From Thermoplasma sp. (lineage in GTDB: Archaea > Thermoplasmatota > Thermoplasmata > Thermoplasmatales > Thermoplasmataceae), in contig NZ_VYIJ01000003.1 in the NCBI RefSeq assembly GCF_008709555.1, positions 46,943 through 110,942 of the forward strand: a stretch of 64,000 bases of DNA. Reading direction: 5' to 3'. Position numbers and translations under genes: made by a program. Shown here in pieces: positions 34,270-44,560 of this stretch. Below the pieces are notes generated by a model. That model did not search any database. It was not told the origin of the DNA and saw only the letters and a list, made by a program, of their open reading frames with translations. Position 1 is the stretch's first letter; every line of letters begins with the position of its first letter.

Positions 34270-34998
34270 ATGAAACCTGCTGATATAGACAAGCTTATTT
34301 CGGACATACGTACTGCCATATATGCTGAGCAGAGCCACCGTAAGATCATAGACATCGATCCTGATATATATCGGAGGGTACGTGCAGCTCTGTCCGATCT
34401 GCAGGCGGAAGCTTCAGAATATTTCCAGAAGCAGGATATAGAGAATTATCTTACAGTCAACAATCGCATTCAGACCATCAAGAGGGATTTCAGAAGCCTG
34501 TTTCAGAGAAGGTTTGAAAAGATAGTGGCAAAAGCCATCTACGATATAAGTGGAGAAACCCTTTCTCTGCTGACAGATGAGGAAAAGGAGTTTATAGAGA
34601 AAATACACAACATCATAACGGAGGAGTTCGAGAGCTTCATACCGAAGCGTGAAGAGAAAAAAGAGGAGAAGGTAGAGGCGCAGTCACTGCCTGAAAAAGA
34701 ATCGCTGCCGACAACTGCGGTTGAATCTCCCCCTGCCACTGTTCAGGCCGTGGAGGAAGAGATGCACGCGGCTCCGGTTGAGAGTGAGTCGCAGGCCGTT
34801 GCAGCCCCAGACGAAAAGAATAGGAAAAATGATAACAGATATGTTCTAGTGATGATCCTTGAAGATCTTCCACCCATCGCACAGCCAGATAGGAATTACT
34901 TCCTTCACGGAAATGATCTTGTGTATCTTCCATCCGATCTGGCCAGCATTCTGGTGAAAAGGAAGGTGGCACTGATCCTTGAATCTCAGAATCAGTGA
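34270..34998 (+). CDS. gins51: GINS complex subunit Gins51
   Basis: Helical A domain then [44 protein letters not shown] (B domain). Confidence 0.85.
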   Translation: MKPADIDKLISDIRTAIYAEQSHRKIIDIDPDIYRRVRAALSDLQAEASEYFQKQDIENYLTVNNRIQTIKRDFRSLFQRRFEKIVAKAIYDISGETLSLLTDEEKEFIEKIHNIITEEFESFIPKREEKKEEKVEAQSLPEKESLPTTAVESPPATVQAVEEEMHAAPVESESQAVAAPDEKNRKNDNRYVLVMILEDLPPIAQPDRNYFLHGNDLVYLPSDLASILVKRKVALILESQNQ

Positions 34999-35360
34999 TC
35001 ATGGCCATGATCGTGGGTCGGTGCCGTCGCCGGGCCGATCTTGCCGTCCAATATGAGCTTCAAGGCATCAGTAACCGGTATCTCAGGTACGATGAATACA
35101 TCCATTCGGCCCTTCAGATAGTTGAAGCCTGGAGATCCAATCTCGCTGAGAACGACTGCGTTTGCTCCATGTTCCAGTGCAGATTTTAACATGAAGACTC
35201 CGCGTGCTGTTGTCGCATCCATGGCCGGGTTGCTGTATTTCTCCACGAGCTTGATATTTCCGCCATCAGACTCATATATATGTATCTCTTCAGATTCACC
35301 CGGGCCGTTAACTTTTCCATCTGAAACTGCAACTGCGAATTTCATAGATAGGTATGTCAC
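34992..35360 (-). CDS. Dinitrogenase iron-molybdenum cofactor-binding (NifX/NifB-like) domain protein
   Basis: [24 protein letters not shown]...[19 protein letters not shown]-terminal HDHGHDH. Confidence 0.85.
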   Translation of the reverse strand: MTYLSMKFAVAVSDGKVNGPGESEEIHIYESDGGNIKLVEKYSNPAMDATTARGVFMLKSALEHGANAVVLSEIGSPGFNYLKGRMDVFIVPEIPVTDALKLILDGKIGPATAPTHDHGHDH

Positions 35361-35591
35361 TTAGCTATATAAAGATAATCGATATTCCGATATCTTCCTT
35401 GAATTGCAGGAGAACCAATATGGGGAGTAGAAAAAGACGGAGCATTCCTCAGCCATGGTATAATCCTAGATTCATTGAGGATCGGAAAAGTTGATAAAGT
35501 GATATACAATAAGCCCTTACCGATAATTTGATCGGCAGATCCTTTCGATAGCCGCATGTCTGGGTAGATGAATATAAAAGGTCTGTGGGCT

Positions 35592-35609
35592 CATTCCATA
35601 TGTGGAATG
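35592..35609. promoter_or_regulatory. Inverted repeat in the 5' region of S8e
   Basis: CATTCCA-TATG-TGGAATG; TATA-like gaatataaaagg just upstream at about 35570-35581. Confidence 0.4.
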
Positions 35610-35672
35610 TCGATGGCATTTCGGCTTTCAGCATGAATCTGCTGATCATTGGATAACGAGAAAGGTGGATAT

Positions 35673-36056
35673 ATGACGATATTTCAGGGTAAATCTGGCA
35701 AGAAACCAACTGGCGGAAGCCTGAAGCAGTCTCGAAAGAAGAGGAGATTCGAGCTGGGCAGAGAGCCGACATTAACCAAGCTGGGCACGAAGACAGAGCG
35801 TAAGGTAATTCGCACAATGGGTGGGAATAGCAAGGTGATCCTGTTCACAGCGGAGACTGCAAACGTTTATGATGCAAATGAAAAGAAGATAAAGAAGGTC
35901 AAGATCATAACGGTCAAGGCCAACCCTGCCAACAGCCATTACGTCCAGAGGAACATAATAAACAAGGGAACAGTCATAGCAACAGAGATAGGTGAAGCTG
36001 TCGTTACCTCCAGGCCAGGGCAGGATGGTGTCGTCAATGCAAAGCTTCTGAAGTAA
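35673..36056 (+). CDS. rps8e: 30S ribosomal protein S8e
   Basis: [26 protein letters not shown]; start set at [15 protein letters not shown]. Confidence 0.93.
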   Translation: MTIFQGKSGKKPTGGSLKQSRKKRRFELGREPTLTKLGTKTERKVIRTMGGNSKVILFTAETANVYDANEKKIKKVKIITVKANPANSHYVQRNIINKGTVIATEIGEAVVTSRPGQDGVVNAKLLK

Positions 36057-36057
36057 A

Positions 36058-36309
36058 ATGAGGTGCACACTCTACCTTCAGTATTTTTCAAAGGATATAC
36101 CCAGATCAAAGGGCAGGCGCCTTTCTAGGAGTGTTCTGGCAAATTTTTCCGAGGAAAGGCTTCGCCGGATACTGGAAGAGGCTGGTATATCTTACGAGGT
36201 CAGGGATTGCTATTATCCCAGGATCCCATGGCAGAAGACGAAGATGTATGTACTTGATTCAAATCTGAAGAAAACCTCGATACTGAAACTTATAGAGAAG
36301 AAGCTCTGA
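36058..36309 (+). CDS. srp19: Signal recognition particle 19 kDa protein
   Basis: SKGRRLSRSVLANFSEERLRRILEEAGISYEVRDCYYPRIPWQKTKMYVL. Confidence 0.88.
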   Translation: MRCTLYLQYFSKDIPRSKGRRLSRSVLANFSEERLRRILEEAGISYEVRDCYYPRIPWQKTKMYVLDSNLKKTSILKLIEKKL

Positions 36310-36313
36310 GGCG

Positions 36314-37336
36314 TTATCTGATTTTTCTGTTTCTTCTTTTGACCTCATAATAGGTCAGAGGATGCTTCATCCATTCCCTGTGGCATAGTGGATCATCATC
36401 CATATAGCATAGGTGGTTCGATCTCATTGTTTCGCATTTCGGAGGGGTATATTCTGTTCCGGATATCTCGCCTGAAATATGTTTTATCTGATATCTTGTT
36501 ATATTCTCATCGAAATCAGGGGCATTCCTGAAATAAGAGACGATCTCGTCTTCGGAATAACCTGCCTTGTGAAGAAAGCTTGCGAGGGCTAGCCTCCCCA
36601 TATGTGAAACATTTACCCCGCTCTCAAGATTTTTGATTATCTCATTAATGCATGGTGGGAACATGCTGGCATCCCCCTTTCCCATGGATGCCCCGCTCCC
36701 ATGGGCTTTCCTGTAGGCCTCCTTTATCCTCTCTAGGTCATCTGAAACCGGTCTTAGAAGAGTTACAGCATCTTCTTTGCGGATCTGATCCATTACGCCG
36801 AACAGAAATGAAACGAAGGCCTCCCTAAGGATCTTAACCATAACATCGTTCTGAACATATACGTATCCTGCCCTGACTATCTGATTGGAGAGCCTGTACC
36901 TTGATCCTGTAACCCTGCTGGCATACGTGGCGAAATCGGTCACATCGAGCCTGTAGAGATGATCCTTCTTTATCTGTTCCCCCTCCACGGATATATCTAT
37001 GCCGAGTCTTCTCCCGAATTCCTCTAGGTCCTCATAGTGCTGGGCTCCGATTAGCTGCTTTTCGGCGGTATCCCTTGCCTTTATGATCGTCCTTGCCGTT
37101 ATGATATTCTCATCAATCGCCACAAGGATCCAGATAATGAAGGCTAATTCTCTGTTCTCCAATGATATGTATGATTGGTCGCCACGGACTGCGCCTTCCA
37201 CAAAGGCAAAAGCTGCCTTCTTAATTGAAGCGTATTCCGAATTCAGGTCTGAGCCGCTGGCCTCAGATATAGAGGCCCCAGCGATCTCCCTTATCATGTC
37301 CGAATTCAATATTTGTCTTTTGTCCGGAAATATCAT
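36314..37336 (-). CDS. priL: DNA primase large subunit
   Basis: C-terminal Fe-S region CINEIIKNLESG...HMGRLALASFLHKAGYSEDEIV...CETMRSNHLCYMDDDPLCHREWMKHPLTYYEVK. Confidence 0.9.
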   Translation of the reverse strand: MIFPDKRQILNSDMIREIAGASISEASGSDLNSEYASIKKAAFAFVEGAVRGDQSYISLENRELAFIIWILVAIDENIITARTIIKARDTAEKQLIGAQHYEDLEEFGRRLGIDISVEGEQIKKDHLYRLDVTDFATYASRVTGSRYRLSNQIVRAGYVYVQNDVMVKILREAFVSFLFGVMDQIRKEDAVTLLRPVSDDLERIKEAYRKAHGSGASMGKGDASMFPPCINEIIKNLESGVNVSHMGRLALASFLHKAGYSEDEIVSYFRNAPDFDENITRYQIKHISGEISGTEYTPPKCETMRSNHLCYMDDDPLCHREWMKHPLTYYEVKRRNRKIR

Positions 37337-38415
37337 GATACTTCTATTAGTTCGTATGTTGGTGCACTGGTTATCTTCTCGTATCCGTCCTTTGTGACCA
37401 CCACATCATCCTCTATCCTCACACCGCCGAATCCTGGCACGTATATACCAGGCTCTACGGTGACCACCATGTTAGCCTTCAGTGGGAAGTCCATGCTTGG
37501 GGACAGCGCAGGATGATCGTGGACCTCTAGTCCAACTCCGTGTCCAAGCGAATGTATGAAACGGCCCTTATACTTTGTGGAATCGATGACGTTCCTGGCA
37601 GCTCCATCAACATCCCTGCCGTTTGCGCCGTCTTTTATGCTCCTCATTCCTGCGGCCTGCGCCTCCTTGACTATGTTGTACATTTCCCTCTGTTCTTCAT
37701 TGGCCTTTCCGAACACGACTGTCCTTGTTATGTCAGAACAGTAACCCATGTAACGGGCACCGTAATCCATGAGGACAAAGTCACCCCGCTTCAGCTTTGC
37801 CTGCCCTGGAGAATAGTGGGGCATGGCAGCATTCTGGCCAAATGCGACTATGGTATCAAAAGATGGCCCTGAAGCTCCGTTCTTCATCATAAGGTAAACG
37901 ATCTTGGATGCAACCTCGTATTCGGTGATACCCTCCTTCAGTCCATCCAAAACCTCTGGAAGCACCTCGCTGCCTATCTTGGCAGCCTCCTTTATCTTTT
38001 TGAGCTCCTCAGGCTGCTTTATCTTCCTCGCCTCGAGTATGCTTGCTGATACGTCCAGAAATTCCTTATCGGGGACTATCCTGAGAAGCATCTTATAGGA
38101 TGCCAGTGAAAGTGACTGATAGTTCAGGCCAACAGTGTTAACATCCTTGAGAAGTTCCCTCAGTATGTTCTGGAAATCCGTGGAATTTCTGAATATTCTA
38201 ACGTCCATTCCAGTCTCCTTTGCAGCCTGTTCTTCAAGTTGTGATGTAACGATAGTGGTGCCGTTCTTTCCAACTATAAGGGCAGATCCCTCAAATATTC
38301 CATTTGTTGTCTGCGTCACATAGGTGAACGTGGGATCTCTGGCGCTCTCTGATGCGTTGTATATGAGGACTGTGTCCACTTCTCTGGCGTATTCGAAAAT
38401 TCTCTTTACATCCAT
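37333..38415 (-). CDS. pepQ: Xaa-Pro aminopeptidase/dipeptidase (M24)
   Basis: VLMDYGARYMGYCSDITRTVVFG; SLGHGVGLEVHDHPALS; NMVVTVEPGIYVPGFGGVRIEDDVVV. Confidence 0.93.
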   Translation of the reverse strand: MDVKRIFEYAREVDTVLIYNASESARDPTFTYVTQTTNGIFEGSALIVGKNGTTIVTSQLEEQAAKETGMDVRIFRNSTDFQNILRELLKDVNTVGLNYQSLSLASYKMLLRIVPDKEFLDVSASILEARKIKQPEELKKIKEAAKIGSEVLPEVLDGLKEGITEYEVASKIVYLMMKNGASGPSFDTIVAFGQNAAMPHYSPGQAKLKRGDFVLMDYGARYMGYCSDITRTVVFGKANEEQREMYNIVKEAQAAGMRSIKDGANGRDVDGAARNVIDSTKYKGRFIHSLGHGVGLEVHDHPALSPSMDFPLKANMVVTVEPGIYVPGFGGVRIEDDVVVTKDGYEKITSAPTYELIEVS

Positions 38416-38541
38416 GATGCAAGATTTTACCTGTGAATATAACTCTTTGCAATTTCATCCATATATCATATTTGCCGCGCATGGATGCGGGCAGGCTCTC
38501 ATGGAAATGAAAATATACCTTATGGATATATGAATTCCATA

Positions 38542-39231
38542 ATGGATGAGATCTCGCTGGAGCAGGGGGTCAGAAGACTGCAGACAGGCATTAACTGCAT
38601 AGATGCAATGCTAAATGGGGGGCTAGAAGGCGGCATAATAACCGAGATATTCGGTGAGGGAGGATCTGGAAAGACCAACATATGCATGATCGCATCCTGT
38701 TCCGTTATGAGTCAGGGACTGAAGGTTGTATACATAGACTCGGAGGGGCTTTCTCCCGAGAGGTTTATGGCAGTCTGCCATTCGGATATTTCAAAGTTCA
38801 AGCTCTTCAGAGTCTATTCCCTGGACGATCAGGAGGTGGCGATAATGAAAGCCTCCAAGATGGCAGATAAGGATCAGAAGATCGGCATGATCGTTCTAGA
38901 CTCATTTTCTGAATTCTTCAGACTGGAGCGCAGCGATGACAGACAGGCGAGGATAGTCGATTTCCAGAGGCAGCTGTCTCTCCTGTCCTCAGTGGCTGCC
39001 AAGAAAAATATACCGGTACTGATAACGAATCAGATATACCAGGATATAGACAACAGGACCCTGCAGCCATTCGGAGGGTTTCTGGTGGATCATGCGATGA
39101 AGGCAATTCTTAGGATAGAAAAGTTACCGGATGGAAGGAGGAAGATAAGCGTGACCAAGCACAGATCCATAAAGGAAGGGGTGGCTGCATTCTTCCGCAT
39201 AACGGATGATGGGGTGAACTGCGAGGGGTGA
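38542..39231 (+). CDS. radB: DNA repair and recombination protein RadB (upstream start possible)
   Basis: TGINCIDAMLNGGLEGGIITEIFGEGGSGKTNICMIASCSV; Walker B GMIVLDSFSEFF. Confidence 0.9.
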   Translation: MDEISLEQGVRRLQTGINCIDAMLNGGLEGGIITEIFGEGGSGKTNICMIASCSVMSQGLKVVYIDSEGLSPERFMAVCHSDISKFKLFRVYSLDDQEVAIMKASKMADKDQKIGMIVLDSFSEFFRLERSDDRQARIVDFQRQLSLLSSVAAKKNIPVLITNQIYQDIDNRTLQPFGGFLVDHAMKAILRIEKLPDGRRKISVTKHRSIKEGVAAFFRITDDGVNCEG

Positions 39232-39234
39232 AGC

Positions 39235-40245
39235 ATGGGAACCGATATATCAGATATAGTTGTGAGCCATGAGACTTCGCTCAAGGATCAGGGTAACCAA
39301 ACATTCTCAATAGATACATACAACATACTGTACCAGCTGCTCAGCAATGTCAGGCAGTATGACGGGATGCCTCTAATGGATTCTCATGGGAACGTGACTT
39401 CTCATCTCTATGGTATATTCTATCGGACGGTCAATCTTATCGAAAATAAGATAAAGCCTGTCTACGTCTTCGATGGAAAACCAAGCCCGCTCAAGAACCG
39501 TACTATTAGTGAGAGACAGCTCATGAAGGAGAAGGCCAAGGTTGAACTTGAGGAGGCCATAGAGCGGGGGGAGGAGAATCTCAGGCAGTATTACTCCCGT
39601 ATAAACTACATAACACCGCAGATAGTTGATGATACTAAGAAACTGCTGGACTACATGGGTGTACCATACGTCGATGCGCCTTCAGAGGGAGAAGCTCAGG
39701 CATCGTACATGACGAAAAAGAATGTGGATGGCGTTATTTCCCAGGATTATGACTGCCTGCTCTTCGGTGCCAGGAAGGTCCTGAGGAACTTTGCCATATA
39801 CGGTCGGAGGAAAGTTCCCAGGAAGAATATATATAAAACAGTGTATCCGGAATACATACTCCTGGACGAGGTTCTCTCCATTAATCAGATAAATCAGGAA
39901 CAGCTCATAGGCATCGGTGTACTGGTTGGGACAGATTTCAATGAGGGAATAAAGGGTATAGGGGCAAAGAAGGCCCTTGCGCTCATAAAGAAGGAGGGGG
40001 ATATACGGGCTGTTCTAAAAAGGATCGGAAAGGACATAGAAAACCTCGACGAAATAATGAACTTCTTCAGGAATCCGCCGGTCGTGGATTACGATTTCAG
40101 GTTCAACAGGCCAGATACCGAGGCAATAGAGCATTTCCTATGCGATGAACATGATTTCTCCAGGGAGAGGATAAGGGATCACCTGGAATCTCTTAAGAAG
40201 AGCTATCAGGGGACCACTCAGTTCAGGCTCGACAGCTTTGATTAA
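39235..40245 (+). CDS. fen: Flap endonuclease 1
   Basis: [58 protein letters not shown]-terminal PIP-like TTQFRLDSF. Confidence 0.96.
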   Translation: MGTDISDIVVSHETSLKDQGNQTFSIDTYNILYQLLSNVRQYDGMPLMDSHGNVTSHLYGIFYRTVNLIENKIKPVYVFDGKPSPLKNRTISERQLMKEKAKVELEEAIERGEENLRQYYSRINYITPQIVDDTKKLLDYMGVPYVDAPSEGEAQASYMTKKNVDGVISQDYDCLLFGARKVLRNFAIYGRRKVPRKNIYKTVYPEYILLDEVLSINQINQEQLIGIGVLVGTDFNEGIKGIGAKKALALIKKEGDIRAVLKRIGKDIENLDEIMNFFRNPPVVDYDFRFNRPDTEAIEHFLCDEHDFSRERIRDHLESLKKSYQGTTQFRLDSFD

Positions 40246-40312
40246 TATACTGCTAATGGAATTAGAATTCACTAAATATTTATATAGATAAATGAATTAC
40301 CGATAAGGAGGT

Positions 40313-41563
40313 GTGCAGTTGGAGGCAAATTTGAGTTTCAGCCAATCGGCAAAGATAAGATCGCTAGCGTTCACTTCCCTTGGTCACTTTACGAACGATT
40401 TCAACATACTCCTTTTCTCGGTTCTGATAACGTACTATCATTCTGATTTTGGAATAAGTCTTGCACTGCTTGGTGCAGTGGCAATAATTTACAGCATAAT
40501 AAGTGGATTGCTCAGCACCCCCTTAGGCAGGTATGCAGATAAGACGCGCAGATACAGGTTTCTGCTGCTCATGGGCTTTGTGATACTCGGCATTTCGATA
40601 TATCTCTTCGCGTTATCTTTCGTATCGGCGAGTATAGCTCTCCCCGTCATGATCGTAGCATCGATCCTGTTCGGTTTCGGTCAGGCGTTCTATCATCCAC
40701 TGGGGAGTTCCATACTCAATCTGACGTACGGAAATTCATCTGCATCCGCACTGGGAATAAACGGTGCGTTTGGAAGCATTGGACGATCCGCTCTGCCTAT
40801 AATACTCGTACCGTTGATAATTCTCGTCGGTGAGAAGTATGCACTGATCATACTCGGTACCTACATGATCCTCGCTGGCATAATAATATACGGCGGCCTG
40901 GCATTCATCAGAGAGCACGAGATCCCGCAGAGATCAAGGTCAGCCAGTTCAACTAGGAACCGCGAGATGCTTTCAAGGTATTCAAGCGTCCTTGCGGTGA
41001 TCGTTGCGATGGTATTCATAAGGGCCATGTTTCTCACAGGAACCACGACATACATATCGCAGTTTGTTCTCGATCGTGTCAAATCGGAAACGATAATGAG
41101 CATAGTGCTGACCATGAGCTTCCTCACGGCTGTTGGAGGACAGCCTTACTTTGGTAGACTGACCCAGAGACATGGGGGTAAGTTCACGATCGGGATTACA
41201 ACTGGCCTCTCGACGCTCTTTTTCATCATCTTCATGCTGGCCGGCACAAATCCCATATTAAACACGGTCACCTATGCACTCTATGTATTCACCGCATTCT
41301 CTGGTTTTCCCGTTCTGATGGGCTATGTGAACCAGATCGTTCCAAGGGATATATCGACAACCGCAGGCGGTATGGTCTGGGGGCTCGGCAATACTGTGGG
41401 CGGTGGAATAGGTATCGCTGTAATATCTATTCTGCTCTACTTCCATATAACTCTGGTCGAGACCATGTGGATAATGACCATATTTGGGGCAGCCTCGCTC
41501 GTGCTCTTCCCGTTCATTCCCAGCAGGAGCAGTGCCGCCAGACTGAAAGCTTCCGCTTCGTAA
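40313..41563 (+). CDS. MFS transporter (fosmidomycin-resistance-like)
   Basis: ALGHFTNDFNILLFSVLI-type N-terminus, FGFGQAFYHPLGSSIL; GTG start after aaggaggtg. Confidence 0.85.
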   Translation: MQLEANLSFSQSAKIRSLAFTSLGHFTNDFNILLFSVLITYYHSDFGISLALLGAVAIIYSIISGLLSTPLGRYADKTRRYRFLLLMGFVILGISIYLFALSFVSASIALPVMIVASILFGFGQAFYHPLGSSILNLTYGNSSASALGINGAFGSIGRSALPIILVPLIILVGEKYALIILGTYMILAGIIIYGGLAFIREHEIPQRSRSASSTRNREMLSRYSSVLAVIVAMVFIRAMFLTGTTTYISQFVLDRVKSETIMSIVLTMSFLTAVGGQPYFGRLTQRHGGKFTIGITTGLSTLFFIIFMLAGTNPILNTVTYALYVFTAFSGFPVLMGYVNQIVPRDISTTAGGMVWGLGNTVGGGIGIAVISILLYFHITLVETMWIMTIFGAASLVLFPFIPSRSSAARLKASAS

Positions 41564-41673
41564 TGGCTAACCTGGCCATTACGGATCGATTTTGGTAAGG
41601 CAACAGGAACATTCCTATGACACTGATAACGTTTATATGACGAAAAAATATATCGAACGGACAGGATGATCTA

Positions 41674-42189
41674 ATGGCTAAGGGATCTGCAAATAATGTT
41701 AAGGTCAATGAAGAGGCCGGCAAGGGACAGCCGGAAAAAAAGGAAAATAAGGATTTCCAGTACATAGTACGTATCGCTAACAAAGATCTGAACGGAGAGC
41801 GCCTTCTGCCACTGGCACTGTCGGATCTGAAGGGTATTGGTGAGAGGCTAGGCTATGTCATAGCCGAGAGGCTTGATCTTCCCATAGACAAGAAAATAGG
41901 GGAACTGAAGGAGGATCAGCTGGAGAAACTCAGAGAGTATGTGGAAGCCAAGGAGTATGATCTTCCAGATTGGCTTCTCAATCACAGGAGAGAACCAGTA
42001 ACGGGAAAAAATCTGAATCTTGTTTCAACCGATCTTGAGATCCAGGTGCAGGAGGACATCAACCTGATGAAGAAGATAAGGTCATATAAGGGAATAAGGC
42101 ATGAAAAAGGTAAGAAGGTCAGAGGCCAGAGGACAAGATCCAACGGAAGGAAGGGTCTGAGCATAGGCGTAGTAAGAAAGAAGGAATGA
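41674..42189 (+). CDS. rps13: 30S ribosomal protein S13
   Basis: IVRIANKDLNGERLLPLALSDLKGIGERLGYVIAERL; YKGIRHEKGKKVRGQRTRSNGRKG. Confidence 0.96.
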   Translation: MAKGSANNVKVNEEAGKGQPEKKENKDFQYIVRIANKDLNGERLLPLALSDLKGIGERLGYVIAERLDLPIDKKIGELKEDQLEKLREYVEAKEYDLPDWLLNHRREPVTGKNLNLVSTDLEIQVQEDINLMKKIRSYKGIRHEKGKKVRGQRTRSNGRKGLSIGVVRKKE

Positions 42190-42199
42190 GGTCGATAAT

Positions 42200-42799
42200 A
42201 TGGGAGATCCTAAGTTTCATCACAAGAAATATTCAACGCCTCGCCATCCATGGGAGAAGGAAAGAATCGATGAGGAAAATAAGATCGTCGTCAAGTACGG
42301 TCTGAAGAACAAGAAGGAGATATGGAGGAGCGAGGCACTGCTCTCATCGATAAGGTCGCAGGCAAGGGACCTCAGGGCCAGGCTGAGGACAAACGATGTG
42401 AATGCACAGAAGCAACTGGAGATGATGGTAAAGAGACTGAACAGGTACAAGCTGCTCAGCGAAAACGCGACGCTGGATGATGTTCTTTCCCTGACCGTGG
42501 AGAATATACTTGACAGGCGTCTTCAGACCATAGTGTTCAGAAAGAATATGGCGATCAGCGTAAGGCAGGCCAGGCAGCTCATAACGCATGGCCACATATC
42601 GGTTGCCGGTAGACGCGTTACAGTTCCTGGAATGCTTGTTGAGGCTAAGGATGAGGATTCGATATCCTATGAGGAGAATTCCCCTGTTGCTAACGAACTC
42701 CATCCAATAAGGCAGGCACTTTTGGCACCAGCCCAGCGTTCTGCCGATCTGAAGGAGGGCCAGGGCGAAGCTTCAGAGGAGGGTGAGTCAAATGAATAA
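42200..42799 (+). CDS. rps4: 30S ribosomal protein S4
   Basis: [24 protein letters not shown]4 domain [31 protein letters not shown]. Confidence 0.97.
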   Translation: MGDPKFHHKKYSTPRHPWEKERIDEENKIVVKYGLKNKKEIWRSEALLSSIRSQARDLRARLRTNDVNAQKQLEMMVKRLNRYKLLSENATLDDVLSLTVENILDRRLQTIVFRKNMAISVRQARQLITHGHISVAGRRVTVPGMLVEAKDEDSISYEENSPVANELHPIRQALLAPAQRSADLKEGQGEASEEGESNE

Positions 42800-43175
42800 G
42801 ACAGGAATTGCCCATATTTATGCATCACAGAACAACACCATAATTCATGTAACAGATCCTACTGGAGCAGAAACCATAGCTATGGTTTCAGGTGGAATGG
42901 TTGTAAAGAACGACAGGGATCAGGCTAGCCCATATGCGGCAATGAAGGCGGCTGATATGGTCTCTGAAGCCCTGAAGGAGAAGGAGATAACTGATCTCAT
43001 AATCAAGGTTCGAGCCCCGGGCGGAAATAAATCGAAGATACCTGGCCCAGGTGCTCAGGCAGCAATAAGGGCGCTATCCAGAGCAGGGCTCAAGATAGTT
43101 CGTATTGAGGAAGTAACTCCTATTCCCCATGATGGTACGAAGAAGAAGGGGGGAAAGAGAGGGAGAAGGGTCTGA
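42792..43175 (+). CDS. rps11: 30S ribosomal protein S11
   Basis: [53 protein letters not shown]. Confidence 0.97.
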   Translation: MNKTGIAHIYASQNNTIIHVTDPTGAETIAMVSGGMVVKNDRDQASPYAAMKAADMVSEALKEKEITDLIIKVRAPGGNKSKIPGPGAQAAIRALSRAGLKIVRIEEVTPIPHDGTKKKGGKRGRRV

Positions 43176-43991
43176 ATGGAAGTTAAAATTTTCAAACTTT
43201 CAGATAAATACATAAGATTTGAGATAGATGGTATAACACCGTCTCAGGCAAACGCACTCAGGCGTACACTCATAAACGATATCCCAAAGCTAGCCATAGA
43301 AAACGTGACTTTTCATCATGGAGAAATAAGGGATTCTGAGGGAAACGTTTACGATTCATCACTGCCGCTGTTTGATGAAATGGTTGCGCATCGTCTTGGC
43401 CTGATACCGCTGAAAACGGATCTGAGCATGAATTTCAGGGATCAGTGTTCATGCGGTGGCAAGGGCTGTTCGCTCTGCACGGTCACGTATTCAATAAACA
43501 AGCTTGGACCGTCCACAGTTCTTTCATCAGATCTCCAGGCTGTGAGCCATCCGGATCTTGTGCCGGTAGATGGTGAGATACCCATAGTGAAACTTGGAGC
43601 AAAGCAGGCCATACTCATCACCGCCGAAGCTATCCTTGGGACTGCGAAGGAACATGCCAAGTGGCAGGTCACATCAGGTGTTTCGTACAAATATCACAGG
43701 GAGTTTCACGTTTCCAAGAAGGACTTTGAGGACTGGCAGAAGTTGAAGGAAGCTTGCCCGAAATCAGTGATGGGCGAGACCGAGACAGAGATAGTATTCA
43801 CAGACGATTTCGGTTGTAACGACTTGAATGTATTGTTCGAATCCGATGGCGTGAATATAGTCGAGGACGACAGCAGGTTCATATTCCAGTTTGAAACTGA
43901 TGGTTCACTGACGGCAAAGGAAACGCTACTTTACGCTCTCAACCGTCTGAAGGACAGATGGGATATGCTCGTGGAGAGCCTTTCGGAGTGA
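43176..43991 (+). CDS. rpoD: DNA-directed RNA polymerase subunit D
   Basis: [27 protein letters not shown]; Cys-rich [17 protein letters not shown]. Confidence 0.95.
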   Translation: MEVKIFKLSDKYIRFEIDGITPSQANALRRTLINDIPKLAIENVTFHHGEIRDSEGNVYDSSLPLFDEMVAHRLGLIPLKTDLSMNFRDQCSCGGKGCSLCTVTYSINKLGPSTVLSSDLQAVSHPDLVPVDGEIPIVKLGAKQAILITAEAILGTAKEHAKWQVTSGVSYKYHREFHVSKKDFEDWQKLKEACPKSVMGETETEIVFTDDFGCNDLNVLFESDGVNIVEDDSRFIFQFETDGSLTAKETLLYALNRLKDRWDMLVESLSE

Positions 43992-44080
43992 TCTGCAGCG
44001 GCATCGACAATTGTCTGCAGATAAAAGAATTTATATTTCTGATATTAATTCCGTAATGCCTTAGGGCGCTTGTATCTGAA

Positions 44081-44153
44081 GCGGGTGTGGTGTAGCCTGG
44101 CAACACGCGAGCTTGCCAAGCTCGTGCCTCGGGTTCAAATCCCGACATCCGCA
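44081..44153 (+). tRNA. tRNA-Gly (anticodon GCC)
   Basis: Cloverleaf: acceptor GCGGGTG/CATCCGC, anticodon arm CGAGC-TTGCCAA-GCTCG, T arm TCGGG-TTCAAAT-CCCGA. Confidence 0.95.
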
Positions 44154-44186
44154 TCATTTTGGGGAGACAAGATTTATAGGAAATCC

Positions 44187-44261
44187 ATGGGTTTGATGGA
44201 AGCTGTAAAACTATCCTTCGGACAAGAGATACACGGGCTTCACCATGGAAAGATTCAATAA
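44187..44261 (+). mobile_element. Putative transposase relic fragment
   Basis: GGTTTGATGGAAGCTGTAAAACTATCCTTCGGACAAGAGATACACGGG closely matches 29269 copy; encodes KLSFGQEIHG vs KLSFGLEMHG. Confidence 0.4.
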
Positions 44262-44560
44262 TTAATGATCATACGCAGTACCGACAAAGACAGGGTTCGT
44301 GCGGCCCAAATCAGCGCCTGTTAGCTATTTCCTCATATGAAAATAAGACAAAGGGACATTCTGATCTATTGAGAATTTCTTGAGAGAATCTTTGATGGCC
44401 TTATTCCCTATGTATTCTTAATTTCTTCTAAGTTTGTCTTTGGCCATATCCATGATCTCTACAATTTTACGGATTGATCTATGGTAAATTTCCAAATCTA
44501 TTCGCAGTATATATTGTCTTTAATAACTAAACCTTTTATAACAATAACTAATATCCCGCC

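Noticed and set aside
44070-44261. 63-aa ORF starting in the tRNA-Gly region
   Set aside because: Its first part is the tRNA; the remainder is the repeat relic, not an intact gene.
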